This document shows, one piece after another, positions 42,901 to 53,635 of a DNA stretch of 64,000 nucleotides. Numbering within the stretch: position 1 is the stretch's first letter; the number at the start of each line of letters is the position of its first letter. The DNA comes from Ancistrus triradiatus (lineage: Eukaryota; Chordata; Actinopteri; Siluriformes; Loricariidae): positions 310,001 to 374,000 of the forward strand of contig JAJAGP010000236.1 in NCBI GenBank assembly GCA_025084515.1, read 5' to 3'. A program made the position numbers and the translations under genes. A model generated the notes under the pieces. That model had not been told where the DNA came from and searched no databases. It was given only the letters and a program-made list of their open reading frames with translations.

Positions 42901-43159
42901 TTTTAAGAGCTTAGGTTTTATTTTTCACCAGTTAACAATGACAATGAAGATTTATCGACACAAATATAAATTATGCTTCTTCAACCAACTAATCAAACTA
43001 AAATCAAACTAAAATTCTTTCCTGTTCCAGCATGACTATGCCCCACTTCACAAAGCAAAGTCCATAAAGGCATGATTGGATGAGTTTGGTGTGGAAGAAT
43101 TTGACTGGCCCACACAGAACCTTACCTCATCTCATGAAACACTGGACTACAATGGAGAT

Positions 43160-43243
43160 TCAAGTCAAGTCAAGTCAGATCTATTTATATAGCGCTTTTT
43201 ACAATGGAGCATTGTCTCAAAGCAACTTTACAAGTTTACAAGT
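43160..43243 (-). mobile_element. 83-bp L2-like LINE 3' tail
   Basis: 'CAAGTCAAGTCAAGTCAGATC' (43162-) followed by 'TATTTATATAGCGCTTTTTAC' is nearly identical to the 3' end of the LINE at 22232. Only the last ~80 bp was inserted, an extreme 5' truncation. It interrupts the Tc1 between its catalytic and C-terminal parts. Confidence 0.85.
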
Positions 43244-43489
43244 TTAGGTTCTAGTCCAACACCAGTGTCTGACCTCACCAATGCTCTTCTGGATGAATGG
43301 GCAAACATTCTCAAAGACACAGTTTAAAATCTTGTAGAAAGCTTTCACAGAAGAGTGGAGGCTGTTATAACTGCAAAAGGGGGGACCTACTCTACGTTAA
43401 TACCTACGTATTTAGAATGAGATGTCATACAAACACCTGTAGGTGTAATATGTAGGTGTCACAATACTTTTGTCCATACACTGTACCAT

Positions 43490-43930
43490 AAGTTGAACCC
43501 TTTATATTTGGATTTCTGCAAAAACATGACCTAAAACATCATCAGATTGTCACAGCAATTATAAAAGTACATGAAGAGAAACCAGTGAAACAAATAAGAC
43601 AAAAAAAACAAATTTACTTTTACTTATTGAGGAAATGATCGAATAGTACATATCGGTGTGTGGCAAAAGTATGTGAATATTTGATTCCAGTATTTGGTGT
43701 GACCCACTTCAATAAACACATCAATAACAGCTGAACAGTTGTACACATTTGCTTGGAGGAATTTTTAGCCCATTTCTCCATACAGAAAATCTTCAACTCT
43801 GGGATGTTGGTGGGTTTCCTCAAGTGAACTGCTTCCACAACATTTCTATTGGATAAATGCGGAGAGTACTGTATATGACCCTTTAATTGCACATAGGTAG
43901 ACGCAATTCAGTTGATTAGGTGACTTGGTT
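43490..43930 (-). mobile_element. Tc1-like fragment
   Basis: The minus-strand frame 43892-43620 encodes 'LRKPTNIPELKIFCMEKWAK', the transposase C-terminal block also seen at 60060-60130. At the left, 'AACATGACCTAAAACATCATCA' is terminal-repeat sequence of the same CAGTGGTGC family. The catalytic region is missing. Confidence 0.75.
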
Positions 43931-44039
43931 GAACCATAACTACAAGTAATGTTTTCACAACAATGGAGTGAATATTTGAACTACCAAAATATGTGTGAAT
44001 ATCCCATAAGTTGAATCAGTTCATCTGGACATATGGTTT

Positions 44040-44640
44040 TGTGGGAGGTTTTGTTCGTCACTCATCTAAGTGACTTCTACAGTCTCAGCTAGTTGGAAAA
44101 CTTCCCCAATTTTATAGACATCACATTTGCATAATGACTGATACTAGCACCATAACATAACAATGGGACCGGTGATCAGTTTAATATGCAAATTGCCATG
44201 ACCATTAATGACAATGGCCACGTGTCCCATTCACACAGGATTGGGGTATAGCTGCGATAGTGGAGTTGTAAGATGGTGAGATGTGTACTCTAAGGCACCC
44301 TCCTCGGTTCAGGGATGGGCATTCTTTTACTCTGCGTTTAAACCAGTGTTCCTCCCCATCAAGGATCTGCACGTCTTCATGCTTGAAAGAGTGGCCACTG
44401 GCCTGTAGGTGGGTGTAAACCACAGAGTTTTGCCCTGATGAGGTAGCTCTTCTATGTTGTGCCATCTGTTTCGCCAGCGGCTGCTTGGTTTCCCTTATGT
44501 ACAATTCCTGGCAATCCTCCCAGCACTTAACAGCATACACTATATTACTCCGTTTGTTCTGGGGTACCCGATATTTGGAGTGGACCAGTTTCTGGCGTAG
44601 TGTGTTTTGGGGTTTGACAGATGATGTCTGATGTCGCAGT
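44040..44640 (-). mobile_element. Penelope-like element, 3' part
   Basis: The minus strand carries the end of a Penelope-like element. 'LRQKLVHSKYRVPQNKRSN' near 44620-44560 is the usual linker between the reverse transcriptase and the endonuclease, and the endonuclease domain itself follows. The reverse transcriptase is missing. The 3' flank to about 44040 is compatible with the untranslated tail. Confidence 0.75.
44205..44628 (-). pseudogene. GIY-YIG endonuclease domain of a Penelope-like element
   Basis: The minus-strand frame encodes about 110 residues of a GIY-YIG nuclease, the domain that nicks DNA to prime Penelope-element insertion. The GIY part reads 'IVYAVKC' and the YIG part reads 'ELYIRETKQPLAKQMAQHRR', where the glycine of YIG is arginine. 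The conserved arginine-bearing helix ('MAQHRRATSSG') and 'ASGHSFKHEDVQILD' follow. The expected 'EAIYI..E.PSLNRGG' region is shortened to 'VKECPSLNRGGCLR', so the catalytic glutamate segment appears deleted. The substitutions and the deletion suggest loss of nuclease activity, although the frame is largely open. Confidence 0.75.
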
Positions 44641-44703
44641 GGTCATGTTGCTAATTTTGCATGTCACTGTTCTCGTTTTACTAGCTTAATCGAAATCAGA
44701 ATA

Positions 44704-45537
44704 CAGGCAGTCCTCGGGTTACGACGCAGATCCGTTCCTACGTCGCGTCGTAAACCGATTTCCGGTGTAAGTTGGAACACACGTACATACTGTACGTAAA
44801 TAACATACTGTAAGCACTTATCCTATCCTAACACAGTAATTGTCACGCTAGCTGTAAGTTTCAGGAAGCACACGCAGGGAGAGTGAACTGAACACAGACA
44901 ACGTTTATTAAAGAAACTGAAACTAGTAACCGGGACAGGATAATGGCACATCAAAGTGCTGAACGGAAACGGAATATTAATCGGGTGGTAGACAAGCGGA
45001 TTACGGAACGAAGAGGAGAGGTAGGTGCGCGATATGAGAGATGTGGATAAGGAAAACAGATGAGATCGGAAAGGACAGAAAGAGGACGTGATAGCGCGGG
45101 GCTTGTGACGCAGTAGGGACCACGAGACAGAGCAACGAGGATGTGGAGGTGCACGGTATATACTGTATAGGGAAGAGGAAGGTGTGTGTGTGTGTGTGTG
45201 TGTGATGAGACGGAGGAGGAGAGAGAAGGTGGTAGAACGAGGTGGAAAGTGATGGAAGGGCGGCATGGTGCGCAGGTGCACGAGCTGTGGGAGAAAGCTG
45301 TGGGAGAAAGTCCGCGAAGGTGGGCGTGGTGCGAGAGCGAACGTGACAGTACGTATCAAAAAACGAGCCGCGTAACCGTGTATTCTTCCGGCGCACACAC
45401 CAAACACGAAGTTCGCGTTATGACGTTTACGACGCAAAACCACTTTAGTCGAAACAAGGCTTTATACAGTAAATGGGAGATGCGTCGTAACTACGAAACG
45501 TCGTAACTCGAGACCGTCGTAACCCGAGGACTACCTG
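44704..45537. mobile_element. pogo/Tigger-like non-autonomous element
   Basis: The ends CAGGCAGTCCTCGGGTTACG and CGTAACCCGAGGACTACCTG are inverted repeats flanked by TA (44702-44703 and 45538-45539). Subterminal repeats with ACGACG and TACGTCG continue inwards. The ~325 bp left after removing the inserted LTR has no coding potential, so this is a MITE-sized element. The terminus style fits the pogo/Tigger branch of Tc1-mariner. Confidence 0.75.
44841..45348 (-). mobile_element. Solo LTR inside the pogo-like element
   Basis: The insert opens TGTCACGCTAGC and ends CGAACGTGACA. On the minus strand it starts TGTCACGTTCGC, has TATACAGTATATACC near 45160 and a TTTAATAAACGTT polyadenylation-type signal near 44907, and ends AGCGTGACA. 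Flanks are GTAAT at left and GTACG at right, a duplication matching at three of five positions. A GT microsatellite lies at 45181-45204. The long open frame across this LTR on the minus strand is not a gene. Confidence 0.7.
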
Positions 45538-45719
45538 TACATGAATCCAAAATTTACTGTTTTTCAATGTTACAAGATTCTTTGTTTGACTCTGCTGGTT
45601 TCCCGCAATCTGATAGGTTGCTAGGTCTGTGCACGTTATAACAGAGATCACCTAGTCATGTTTCAACTAAATAATCCCTAAAAATGCATAACTTCTCAGT
45701 ACCTACAAATGCAAATATT

Positions 45720-45870
45720 TATAGTCATCTATCTCAAGTCAAGTCTCAAGTCATGAATACCAAGTCAAAGTTGAGTGTTAGTCAAGTTGAGTGTTGGTCA
45801 AGCAAGTCTCAAGTCAGTAAATTTCTGACTTGAATCTGACTCAAGTTGAGTCATGTGACTCGAGCTCCCC
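45720..45870. mobile_element. CAAGTC-rich MITE fragment
   Basis: CAAGTC/AAGTTGAG motifs repeat many times and end with GACTCAAGTTGAGTCATGTG and ACTCGAGCTCCCCAACTCT. This matches a common teleost MITE type. A comparable element lies at 58062-58420. Confidence 0.5.
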
Positions 45871-45874
45871 AACT

Positions 45875-46697
45875 CTAGAATGGTCTGAAAGAGAAAATAT
45901 CCAGTGGGCAGCAGTTGTCTGGTGGAAAAAGCCTTGTTGATTGCCAGAGATCAGTGGACAATGGCCAGACTGGTTTGAGCTGACAGAATGAAAACAGCAA
46001 CTTAAATAGCTACTCGTTACAACCAAGGTATGCAGAAGCACAACCCTGAAGAAGATGAGCTACTACAGCAGAAGACCACACTGGGTGTCAATCCTGACAG
46101 CTAAGAGCAGACAACTGAGGCTACAGATCACACAGACTCAACAAAATTGTACAACAGAAGACTGGAAAAACATTGCCTGATTTGATAAGTTTTGATTTCT
46201 GCTGCATCATTCAGATAGTAGGGTCAGAATTTGGCATAAACAACATGAAAGCAAGGATCCATCCTCCCTTTATCAGTGTTTCAGGCTGGTTCTGTGTGGT
46301 TGGTGTCGGGGATATATTCTTGACACACTTTGGACCCCTTGATACCAACTGAGCATTGTTTAAACATCACAGCCTACTACTCTGATGGCTACTACCAGCA
46401 GGATAATGCCATGTCACAAAGCTCAAATCATCTCAATATGGTTTCTTGAACATGACAATGAGTTCACTGTACTCAAATAGCCTCCACAGTCACCAGATCT
46501 CAATCCAACAGAGCACCTTTAGGATGTGGTGGACCAGGAGATTCGAATCATGGAAGTGCAGCCAAGAAATCAGCATCAACTGTGTGATACTTTCTTGTGA
46601 ATATGAAAAAAAAAAAAAATCTCTGAGGAATGTTTCCAGCACCTTGTTGAATCTATGTCATGAATTTAACTAATAAAGTGACCAGTGAGTATAAGTG
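45875..46697 (+). mobile_element. Tc1-like element remnant
   Basis: The left part has 'CCAGTGGGCAGCAGTTGTCTG' and 'ATGGCCAGACTGGTTTGAGC', and the right part 'CCAGATCTCAATCCAACAGAGC' (the SPDLNPTE block) and 'ATCTCTGAGGAATGTTTCC'. The right terminus is AACTAATAAAGTGACCAGTG. This is a familiar fish family with a transposase of about 300 residues. There are stops in every domain. Confidence 0.75.
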
Positions 46698-47020
46698 TTT
46701 CATGAAAAGGTGGGCCTTTAGTCATTATTTGATGGCAGAAAGAGACTCAGCATTTTCGACATCCGGTAAAAGTTCATTCCACCACCTGGGTGTCAGTTTG
46801 TCGAAGAATCTCGATGCTTGTCTTCCTTTGATATTGTGTGGTGGGTCCAGTCAAGCCAATCTTGTTCCTTGATTGGTATGATGTGCAGAGCAAGGTTTGA
46901 ATAGAGCCTTTAGGTGCTAGTCTATTTTTGTGTTTGTAGGTAAGCAGGGTTTTCATCTGATGTGGGCAGCTACAGAGAGCCAGTGAAGTGAATGCACCAG
47001 TATTGAGCCACATATTTGAT
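46698..47020 (-). repeat. Interspersed repeat, probably LINE 3' untranslated region
   Basis: 'AGTTCATTCCACCACCTGGG', 'GATGCTTGTCTTCCTTTGAT' and 'GTGGTGGGTCCAGTC' belong to a well-known fish repeat that looks like the tail of a LINE. It has no intact frame. The exact clade is not determined. Confidence 0.5.
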
Positions 47021-47774
47021 CATATGTGTCTTACTTTATGTAAGCTAGTATACTTTTGAATGAATGGATGAGGACATGCCATGTCTTCACTGCTGTAGGC
47101 TGAGCTATATCATGCTGAAGTTAATCCACTTTCTGGTTTTATTTTTGTTGTTGTTACAAAGCTTTGACATCAGTAAGCATTGAGTGCGAATAAAATAAGA
47201 GCCCCATCAAATCCGATCTGACTGGTCAGACAGAGTTACATATCACCAAATCTCATTCCAAACGAAGCGCCATACAAGTGTGGTTTGAATCTGATTTGAG
47301 AAAGGGATTTTTCAGCTGTTCAAACTGTGGAAAATCTGTCCAGCTCAAGGCACATTTGAGCTAAAATCTAATTTCAGCTGCCAGTCTGAACATAGCCTTT
47401 GAGATGAATTACAACTGTAACTGGCTGGTGTGTGCGGTATGCTCAATGAAACCAAGTAAAGATATCTAAACATTTACACTTGAATATGTACAACATGAGC
47501 AGAGTTCTGCTGCCATTGACCAAACTGCATTTAATACATTTTAGACATGTTCTTTGTTTATTAAATGCTCGTATATCCAGTAATTTGCACAGTTTGATTT
47601 CTTTGTTTTAACAGACAACTTATTCCATGCTACATAAAATAATGTTGTGTTTTATATCATCTTTACTCACACTGTTGAAATGTGTTGAGGTTATGTATGC
47701 TCATACATAATTAGGTCCTCTCCTAAGTGTTTTCCTTAATCAGGATTGACTACACTGACTGAATTTGGAGGTTA
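47021..47774. other. No recognised features
   Basis: This is AT-rich sequence in which no repeat or gene can be named. Confidence 0.5.
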
Positions 47775-49260
47775 GGTGTGTCAGAATCAGAATTTATTTG
47801 CCAAGTATGTTGTTCATACAAGGTATTTGTTTCTGGTTTTACGGAAGCTCACATTAGAACAATTCATACAAACACAACATTAACAAATGTGCAGTACATG
47901 TGCAAAAGCTGAATAAGGATCTGACATTTAACCAGGGAGCAGTATATGTGCAAAAAAGTAGAACTGAAGAATTTAATTGGAGAAAGAGAATTAGTGCAGT
48001 GTAAAAAAAAAAAAAAAAAAAATCTATTATTGTCCATAATCATGATGACGTGGAAAAAAATGTGTATTGTGGATGTTTTAACTGACAGTGGGTTGATGTG
48101 CCTACCTGAAGACAGTAATTGGAACAAGTGGTGACCTGACTGAAATCCAGGGGTCTCCAGAGATTTTTTCTTTCCTGCAGAACGACTGATGCACTGTAAT
48201 TTGTGAATCTCATGTTTAATAGTAGAGCTGTACAAGACTGTAATGGAGATGGTGATTACTTCCGCTCTTTAAAACTGTTCAAGCAGTTCCAGCTTCTTCA
48301 ACTGTCGTGGGAAGTACCTTTCTCAGGTCCTTTGTGATAGTGGCCCCAAGAGTTTGATGGACTTTACAGCTATCACAGTTTTGTCCGGGATGATTATGGC
48401 TGGCAGAGGTGTAGGATATCTCCTAAAACCCTCTGTCATTTCTGTTTTGGCATTTTCAGTTGTTTTCAGCATTTTAAGTTGTTATAACTGTACAAAAGTA
48501 CCAACTGCTCATTCTTTTGCCTAAGTAGATTAATCACCATCTTGGATAAGACCAGTGAAAGTGGTGTCATCTGCAAACTTGAGGACTTGACAGATGGGTT
48601 TGTGGAGGTGCTGATCTGGGGTCTGTCCATCTAACCTACTGTTCTTTCAATGTGAAGAAATTGTATATCCACTTGCAGGTTGAAAGGTGTACACAGAGCT
48701 ATATCAGTTTGTGTTGATGCAGCTCTGGGACAGTGTTGAATGGTGAGCAGAAATGTAGAAAGAGAATTCTTATATAGGTCCTTAATTGGTCAAGGATATG
48801 GTGTAAACCTGTATTAACTGCATTGTCTAATGACCATTTTGCCTGTTATGCAAACTGCAATTTGCCCAGTTTGTATAATCGTCCAGTCTCTCAATGGACT
48901 TCTAGACCAAGGAATTAGGGCATTTGACCTGGGTGCCATTATTGTTGTGGACCATTTAAAGCAGACAGGTACTTTGTGTCGCTCCAAACCTGTTTAATTT
49001 CTGAATGAAGAAAGGTGTATCTTGATAAGCACAAACTTTCTCACATGATGGTAGGACACTATTTGGACCAGATGTTTTCTTGACATTTGTTTCTAAAAGA
49101 TTTGATGCATATCATTTTCACAAATTTTCATTGCAGGTTGAGGTGTTGACACTGGTGTAGACAGTGTTTGCATAGGGGTTGGGAATGGCTGCGATCCTGA
49201 CCTTTTCAAACCTCCTTTGAAATCCAGGCTTTTCAAACTTACAAACTACAAACCCCCATC
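47775..49260 (-). mobile_element. Rex1/CR1-like LINE, 3' half
   Basis: The 3' end at the left has 'CAGAATTTATTTGCCAAGTATG', a common fish LINE tail. The minus strand then encodes the C-terminal region ('LFQLLSSGRHIN'), a FADDTT catalytic box and further upstream degraded palm and finger segments to about 49100. Many stops and frameshifts are present and an A-run lies at 48004-48022. The assignment within CR1/L2/Rex1 is uncertain. Confidence 0.65.
47864..48640 (-). pseudogene. LINE reverse transcriptase, C-terminal pseudogene
   Basis: Minus-strand pieces of a non-LTR reverse transcriptase are readable in more than one frame. 'KFADDTTFTGLI' near 48580-48545 is motif C, with Phe-Ala-Asp-Asp at the active site. 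The region near 48450-48300 fits the thumb ('IKLLGPLS'). The frame 48235-47864 carries the C-terminal tail common to this LINE group. The copy is inactive; intact relatives use the enzyme for target-primed insertion. Confidence 0.6.
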
Positions 49261-50146
49261 CCAAATAACGTATCAGGTGCTGGTTGATGAGGTTTCTCCT
49301 ATTATTTTGAGCTTTTTGTAAACTGAATTTAAGCTGTCAATCATGAGATCAAGCTGTGATTCATCAAAAGGCACACTGCAAAATTCACTAAAGTCTGTGA
49401 AGGTCTAAATGACTGCACCCACTGTTTTGTGTGTAAATGTACACAGCATAATGACCAGAGTTTGTGCTAATTTGAAATTTATCATAGGTGCAGCTTAATT
49501 CAGGGGAACTGTAAGTACATTTTGTTATCCTGTTCTTTGTTGATGCATTAATTTACAGTCTCATATGCTCTGCTAAAGTAGATATCAGGACTGTTGTGTC
49601 TGTTGCCAAAAAAGCTTTTATGCTGTCAAATGCAATATATATTACACTCTAGCTAAGTATAATTTATTGCTGTCAATTACCCAATCCTTTTTTGAGACAC
49701 TAAGAAAAAGAAAATAAATTTCTTCTTTGTTACATGAATGTAATCAGTACTGCTTAAAATAAAGCCTGAAGTGCCCCCTTAATGTAGAAATGCAGGTATT
49801 CGCACATACTTCTCCCATCAATGGTATATGTAACATGAAATGCCACTGTGAATTTGTGTCTGTCACATCTCGTCACAAAACTCTGTTTTCCCTGCTGCTC
49901 ATCCCTGCTGTGGGCAAACTGAGCTACATCACTCACAGTTACCCGTAGAGTCACGTGACTCTCAAGGACCAATCCGGGACTCCTTCTTTTTTTCAAATGA
50001 CAATAACAGACAATATTCAATCTTTTAAACCTTGGGAGCCCATAGCAACTATTTAAGTGCACAATACATAGGGGGAAGGGGAAGTCCAGATGAGCATTTT
50101 ACTCTTCACTCATGTGACTCATTCCTTTTCATCATTTGTTTTGCAG
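49261..50146. other. Flank of receptor exon; possible LTR fragment
   Basis: Most of this is unassigned. 49861-49990 ('TCACATCTCGTCACAAAACTC', 'CTGCTGCTCATCCCTGC') weakly resembles the first part of the element A LTR. An AT-rich TATTTAAG at about 50049 could be a TATA-like site, either of that fragment or by chance. Confidence 0.35.
50127..50146 (+). promoter_or_regulatory. Splice acceptor of the receptor exon
   Basis: A pyrimidine-rich run ending TTGTTTTGCAG precedes 50147. This is a strong 3' splice site form and places the exon start in the 5' leader, 277 bp before the start codon. An alternative is that transcription starts within this exon. Confidence 0.65.
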
Positions 50147-50423
50147 GAAATCACTGAGGCAGGAAAATCTCTGGCCTAGAGGGAAGGCTTTAAAAATCAG
50201 ACTCCACCAAATCATCCTGAGAGGAATATTCATGGAACACATTTACCATAGAGTGAGAAGCTCTTTTATAAGAGCCAAATGTCAATTTTTCTTCTTTGGC
50301 ATACCTTGGTAGATAAACAGTGAGAGTTGAAAATGCTTCTCCAACCCTGAATAGTACCTCTATTGATCATCATCTTAAGCTAGTAAAAATTACAGAGAGC
50401 TGGACAAGAACTGAGCTGTTGCG
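50147..50423 (+). other. grm4: 5' untranslated part of the grm4-like exon
   Basis: This leader segment lies between the predicted acceptor and the start codon. It contains three short upstream ORFs (50232-50312, 50279-50323 and 50333-50350), all closed before the main start. They could lower translation of the receptor, as uORFs often do, but this is inference. Confidence 0.6.
50232..50312 (+). other. Upstream ORF 1 (26 codons)
   Basis: The ATG at 50232 in the context TTCATGG opens a 26-codon frame that ends with TAG at 50310. Its +4 position is G, a moderately good initiation context. It closes 111 bp before the receptor start, so reinitiation is possible. Confidence 0.6.
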
Positions 50424-50951
50424 ATGCCACCACCCTTGTTAAGTAGAGTTAGATGGCCCAGTAGTCATATTTTATATTCATTGTTTGTTCTTCTCAGTCT
50501 TATCCTGGCCACATTGACAGTCAAACCAAAAGGCACAGGCCATACTCATCCAAACTCCATTCGCATTGATGGAGACATTTCCCTGGGAGGTCTGTTTCCA
50601 GTGCATGCCAGGGGCCATGGTGGAAAGCCTTGTGGGGAACTGAAGAAGGAAAAGGGAATCCATCGTTTGGAAGCCATGCTTTTTGCTCTGGATCGTATAA
50701 ACAATGACAATGACCTGCTGCCCAACATAACGCTGGGGGCTCGTATTCTGGACACCTGCTCCCGGGACACACATGCTCTGGAGCAGTCACTAACTTTTGT
50801 TCAAGCTCTCATAGAGAAGGATGGGATAGACGTGAAATGTGCAGATGGTGGATCTCCAGTCATTACAAAGCCAGAGAGAGTCGTAGGTGTCATTGGTGCT
50901 TCCTCTAGTTCAGTGTCCATCATGGTGGCTAATATCCTGCGATTGTTTAAG
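50424..50951 (+). CDS. grm4: Metabotropic glutamate receptor 4, first coding exon
   Basis: This exon encodes the first 176 residues of a class C G-protein-coupled receptor that senses glutamate and, in group III receptors, inhibits adenylyl cyclase at presynaptic membranes. Residues 14-33 are a hydrophobic signal peptide. The amino-terminal ligand-binding lobe begins near residue 45 ('NSIRIDGDISLGGLFPV'). 'KKEKGIHRLEAMLFALDR' and 'TCSRDTHALEQSLTFVQ' are diagnostic of group III and fit GRM4 better than GRM6, GRM7 or GRM8. Lys77, Arg81 and Ser162 line up with the rat mGluR4 ligand-contacting Lys74, Arg78 and Ser159 as I recall them, and Asn101 is a glycosylation sequon. The exon ends after 'ANILRLFK' in phase 0, where mammalian group III genes also have an intron. 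The frame is undamaged and ends at the donor, unlike all other coding sequence here. The rest of the gene lies beyond the window. A fish grm4 duplicate (a or b copy) is possible. Confidence 0.92.
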
Positions 50952-50957
50952 GTAAGT
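50952..50957 (+). promoter_or_regulatory. Splice donor of the receptor exon
   Basis: The exon ends AAG and the intron starts GTAAGT, a consensus 5' splice site. Reading on would add five codons and then a stop at 50967, which supports splicing here. Confidence 0.92.
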
Positions 50958-51229
50958 ACAGGACTCTGATCTACTGATGTTGTATCATACATGCGAGTGT
51001 TTATAATAAAGAGTTTTTTATGGCTCAATTTAATAAGTCACCATCAGTTGGGACAGTAAGGATATATAAAGATAGAATAAATATTGAATAACATGTGCTG
51101 CAGCCTATTTATACAATAATCAATCATTACAACTTTTTCAGGTACAACAAATCACATAGGCTAATTGGCCCTGTCCTAACAGAAACTGTAGTGGTTATGA
51201 TCACTTCAGAATAAAATCAGCTATTCCTT
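50958..51229 (+). other. Start of the receptor intron, unassigned
   Basis: This is AT-rich intronic sequence with no named feature. The intron is expected to continue beyond the window at 64000. Confidence 0.6.
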
Positions 51230-51682
51230 GGTGTTTCACCTTCCAGCATGACAACTACCTTAAACATGCCAGCAGAATACAACACAGTGGCTTAGGTGAA
51301 TGCACTTGAGTGCTCAAATCATGGATAAGTCTGAAAGCCTTTTGCAGCTCACAATTTTAACAATTTTGAAAGGAGGAATTGATATATTCACCAATTTAGG
51401 TTTGCAACTTGGTAGAGGCATATCAAAACAGACTCATAGCAGTCATTAAGCAAATGTGTATATATGTACAGCAAATATACAATGTATATATAATAGATTT
51501 TTTTTCAATCCTGTTTTTAGTTTATTTTCTAATGCTTTTCACAACTGTTGTCTTTTCAACATGTTGCAATTCAAAATGTGTAAATTAATCTGGAAAAATA
51601 TACTTTAATGGGTTTTTATTTCAGGCTGTACAACAAAATGCAGACCATTTCAAAGGAGTGTGAAGATTTTATATTGACATTG
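51230..51682 (+). mobile_element. Tc1-like remnant in the receptor intron
   Basis: 'CACCTTCCAGCATGACAACTA' and the following text encode a damaged second-aspartate region of a Tc1 transposase. The right terminus 'CAGACCATTTCAAAGGAGTGTG' to ATTGACATTGTA is the same family as the end at 11170-11236. It is strongly degraded. Confidence 0.65.
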
Positions 51683-51684
51683 TA

Positions 51685-53635
51685 TGCTTGCCAAATGGTG
51701 AATATAACAGAAAAATGTTCTTGTATGCAACACTAACATCACTGCACAAACAACTCAAACATGTCAATGGTTTTGTTTAAAGGCAATAAAACATTAGGAT
51801 ACAATTGAAAATACTACGTAAGAACACCCAAAACCCAATAATAGACTGCTTAGAAAATTGTAAAACATACCATATACAAGTGTATGCTATTACAATAAAT
51901 ACAGTTTAGCTACCAGACTTTATACTAACATGAATCTTAATGTGTCAGCCCTTGGGCTCACACTAGGATACGGTGAACAAATCAGTGAGCAATTGATGGT
52001 TTTCCACAAGATGTACAATAAGAATAGTCTAAAAAATGTAGAAATTTTTAGTACTAATGCAATTTTAACAATTTTCGTCTGAGCCCAAAAATTGGACCCA
52101 TGGTACATAAATATATGCATTTTTCTAATTTCCCATAGAACAGCAAGAATAGGGTATTACTATTATTATTGTGCTCAAATATATCTCCATGCATTTTTCT
52201 ATGTATTATATGTATTAATGCAGACAAGGGTTGTATGTGTTCAGAATCAAATTTGCACCTGATGCATTTGAATAAACTGTGTTTAGCTGGGATTGTCAAC
52301 CCTTACAGATTTGCAGTCAGTGAGAGTCATTTTTTTTCTAAACCAGGTGGCCCTAGGACAGCTGCTCAGTATTCAATAGATAGTCATTCATCAGTTCTGG
52401 AGCTGTGATTAAAGACATATCACAGGCATGGGGGAATGTGGAAGAATTGTGACACTGATGGTATGCCTTAGGCACAAATACAGAGATAAGCACATTTTAA
52501 ATCATGTAGCTAAATTACTGTCATGACTGATGGAGAACTGGTGTGGTTTAGATCAGTGCTTGCTGTGAAAGGACCACAAATAGCGTAGACACATTTTTAT
52601 ACATGTATTCATTGCTGCATACTTATAGTCAGTTCAGAGATAGGCCACTGATTAAACTCTTTAGTCCCTCAGCTTATACATGTACTACTGATTCATCACT
52701 TTATCAGTGATCTTCACCATCCTTAATCGGCTATGATCTTTTCTGGAGCTTCAAATGAACTGCTGTCTCATTACAATGATTTAAATAGCTGAACAAGTGT
52801 TTACTGAAAGCATACAAAGATGTTTACAGACATGCATGGCGCACTGCAGTTCCAGACAAATCGTGTTGATATCTAATCTCTACCGCAATTATCATTATGC
52901 ATTTGTTTATCTCATATAAGAAAGCAGTCTACAGAAACACTATGACAAAGTCACACAAACAAAGGCAGATGCGTTCAGAATGTTTTCTGAGTTGTTCCTC
53001 CATGGCTTATTTTTGCTATGAGTCGTGTTTAGAGTCCCATACATGAAGTGAGTTCTGAATTAAAGCACTGGCAAAAGCACTGTGCTGTTCATGTTTGGCT
53101 GTGTTTTTGCATCTGTCAGATGCGTTCAGATGCTTTGGCCTGAATTTGTTGACATGAGAATGTGTATCCTCTCTGGGTTGCTATATGTGCCCTGCATTTT
53201 TACTGATTAATATTTTAAATAATTATTACATAAAAGCTAAAAGGTACAGTTACGACTTCTCTAGTCTGCTGAACTCATCAGATTCTACACACTTAAAGGA
53301 AAACAAGCACTTGGTGCATTATGAGGCATGCTGTTGCATATAATCCTGCAGTTGTAGCACTGAAGGTAAGATTCTGTACTAGTGGCTGGAACAATGTTTA
53401 CATTCCAGTTCATCCAGAGAGCGACAGTTAAGCCCCTGAAGAAGGTCTAAGGATTATGGTAATACTGGATTCCGCCATACTTACAAGGTGATTTGAGTGA
53501 TGTGTGGTATAGTTCAAAATTTTTAGCCGTCTGATTGAGTGATTTAAAAACTGGCTGTTTACATTAGCTTGTTTATTTTCTGGGTTTATAAAATATTTTA
53601 TAGACCTAAACACCACAGGCAGACTACTGTAGTAA
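51685..53635. other. Intronic sequence without recognised features
   Basis: About 1.95 kb of AT-rich sequence. I see no continuation exon of the receptor and no named repeat. Confidence 0.55.

Larger units (their letters stand above)
42252..43484 (+). mobile_element. Tc1-like element with two internal insertions
   Basis: The left end TACACTACATGGACAAAAGTATTG and the right end CAATACTTTTGTCCATACACTGTA are inverted. The transposase is on the plus strand: the N-terminal region follows 'CCATCAGTCTGACTTTAG' and 'TCTAAAGAGCTCACTGAATTC', and the C-terminal region includes 'TTCCAGCATGACTATGCCCC' with 'GGAAGAATTTGACTGGCC'. It is the family of the fragment at 296-590. A 380-bp LTR-like block and an 83-bp LINE tail interrupt it. 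It is inactive. Confidence 0.85.

Noticed and set aside
44823..45443. 206-codon open frame on the minus strand
   Set aside because: It runs across a solo LTR and its GT/CA microsatellite and into the flanking MITE. Composition is low-complexity and no domain is visible.
50478..50790. Antisense open frames over the receptor exon
   Set aside because: They overlap a well-supported coding exon and show no domains.
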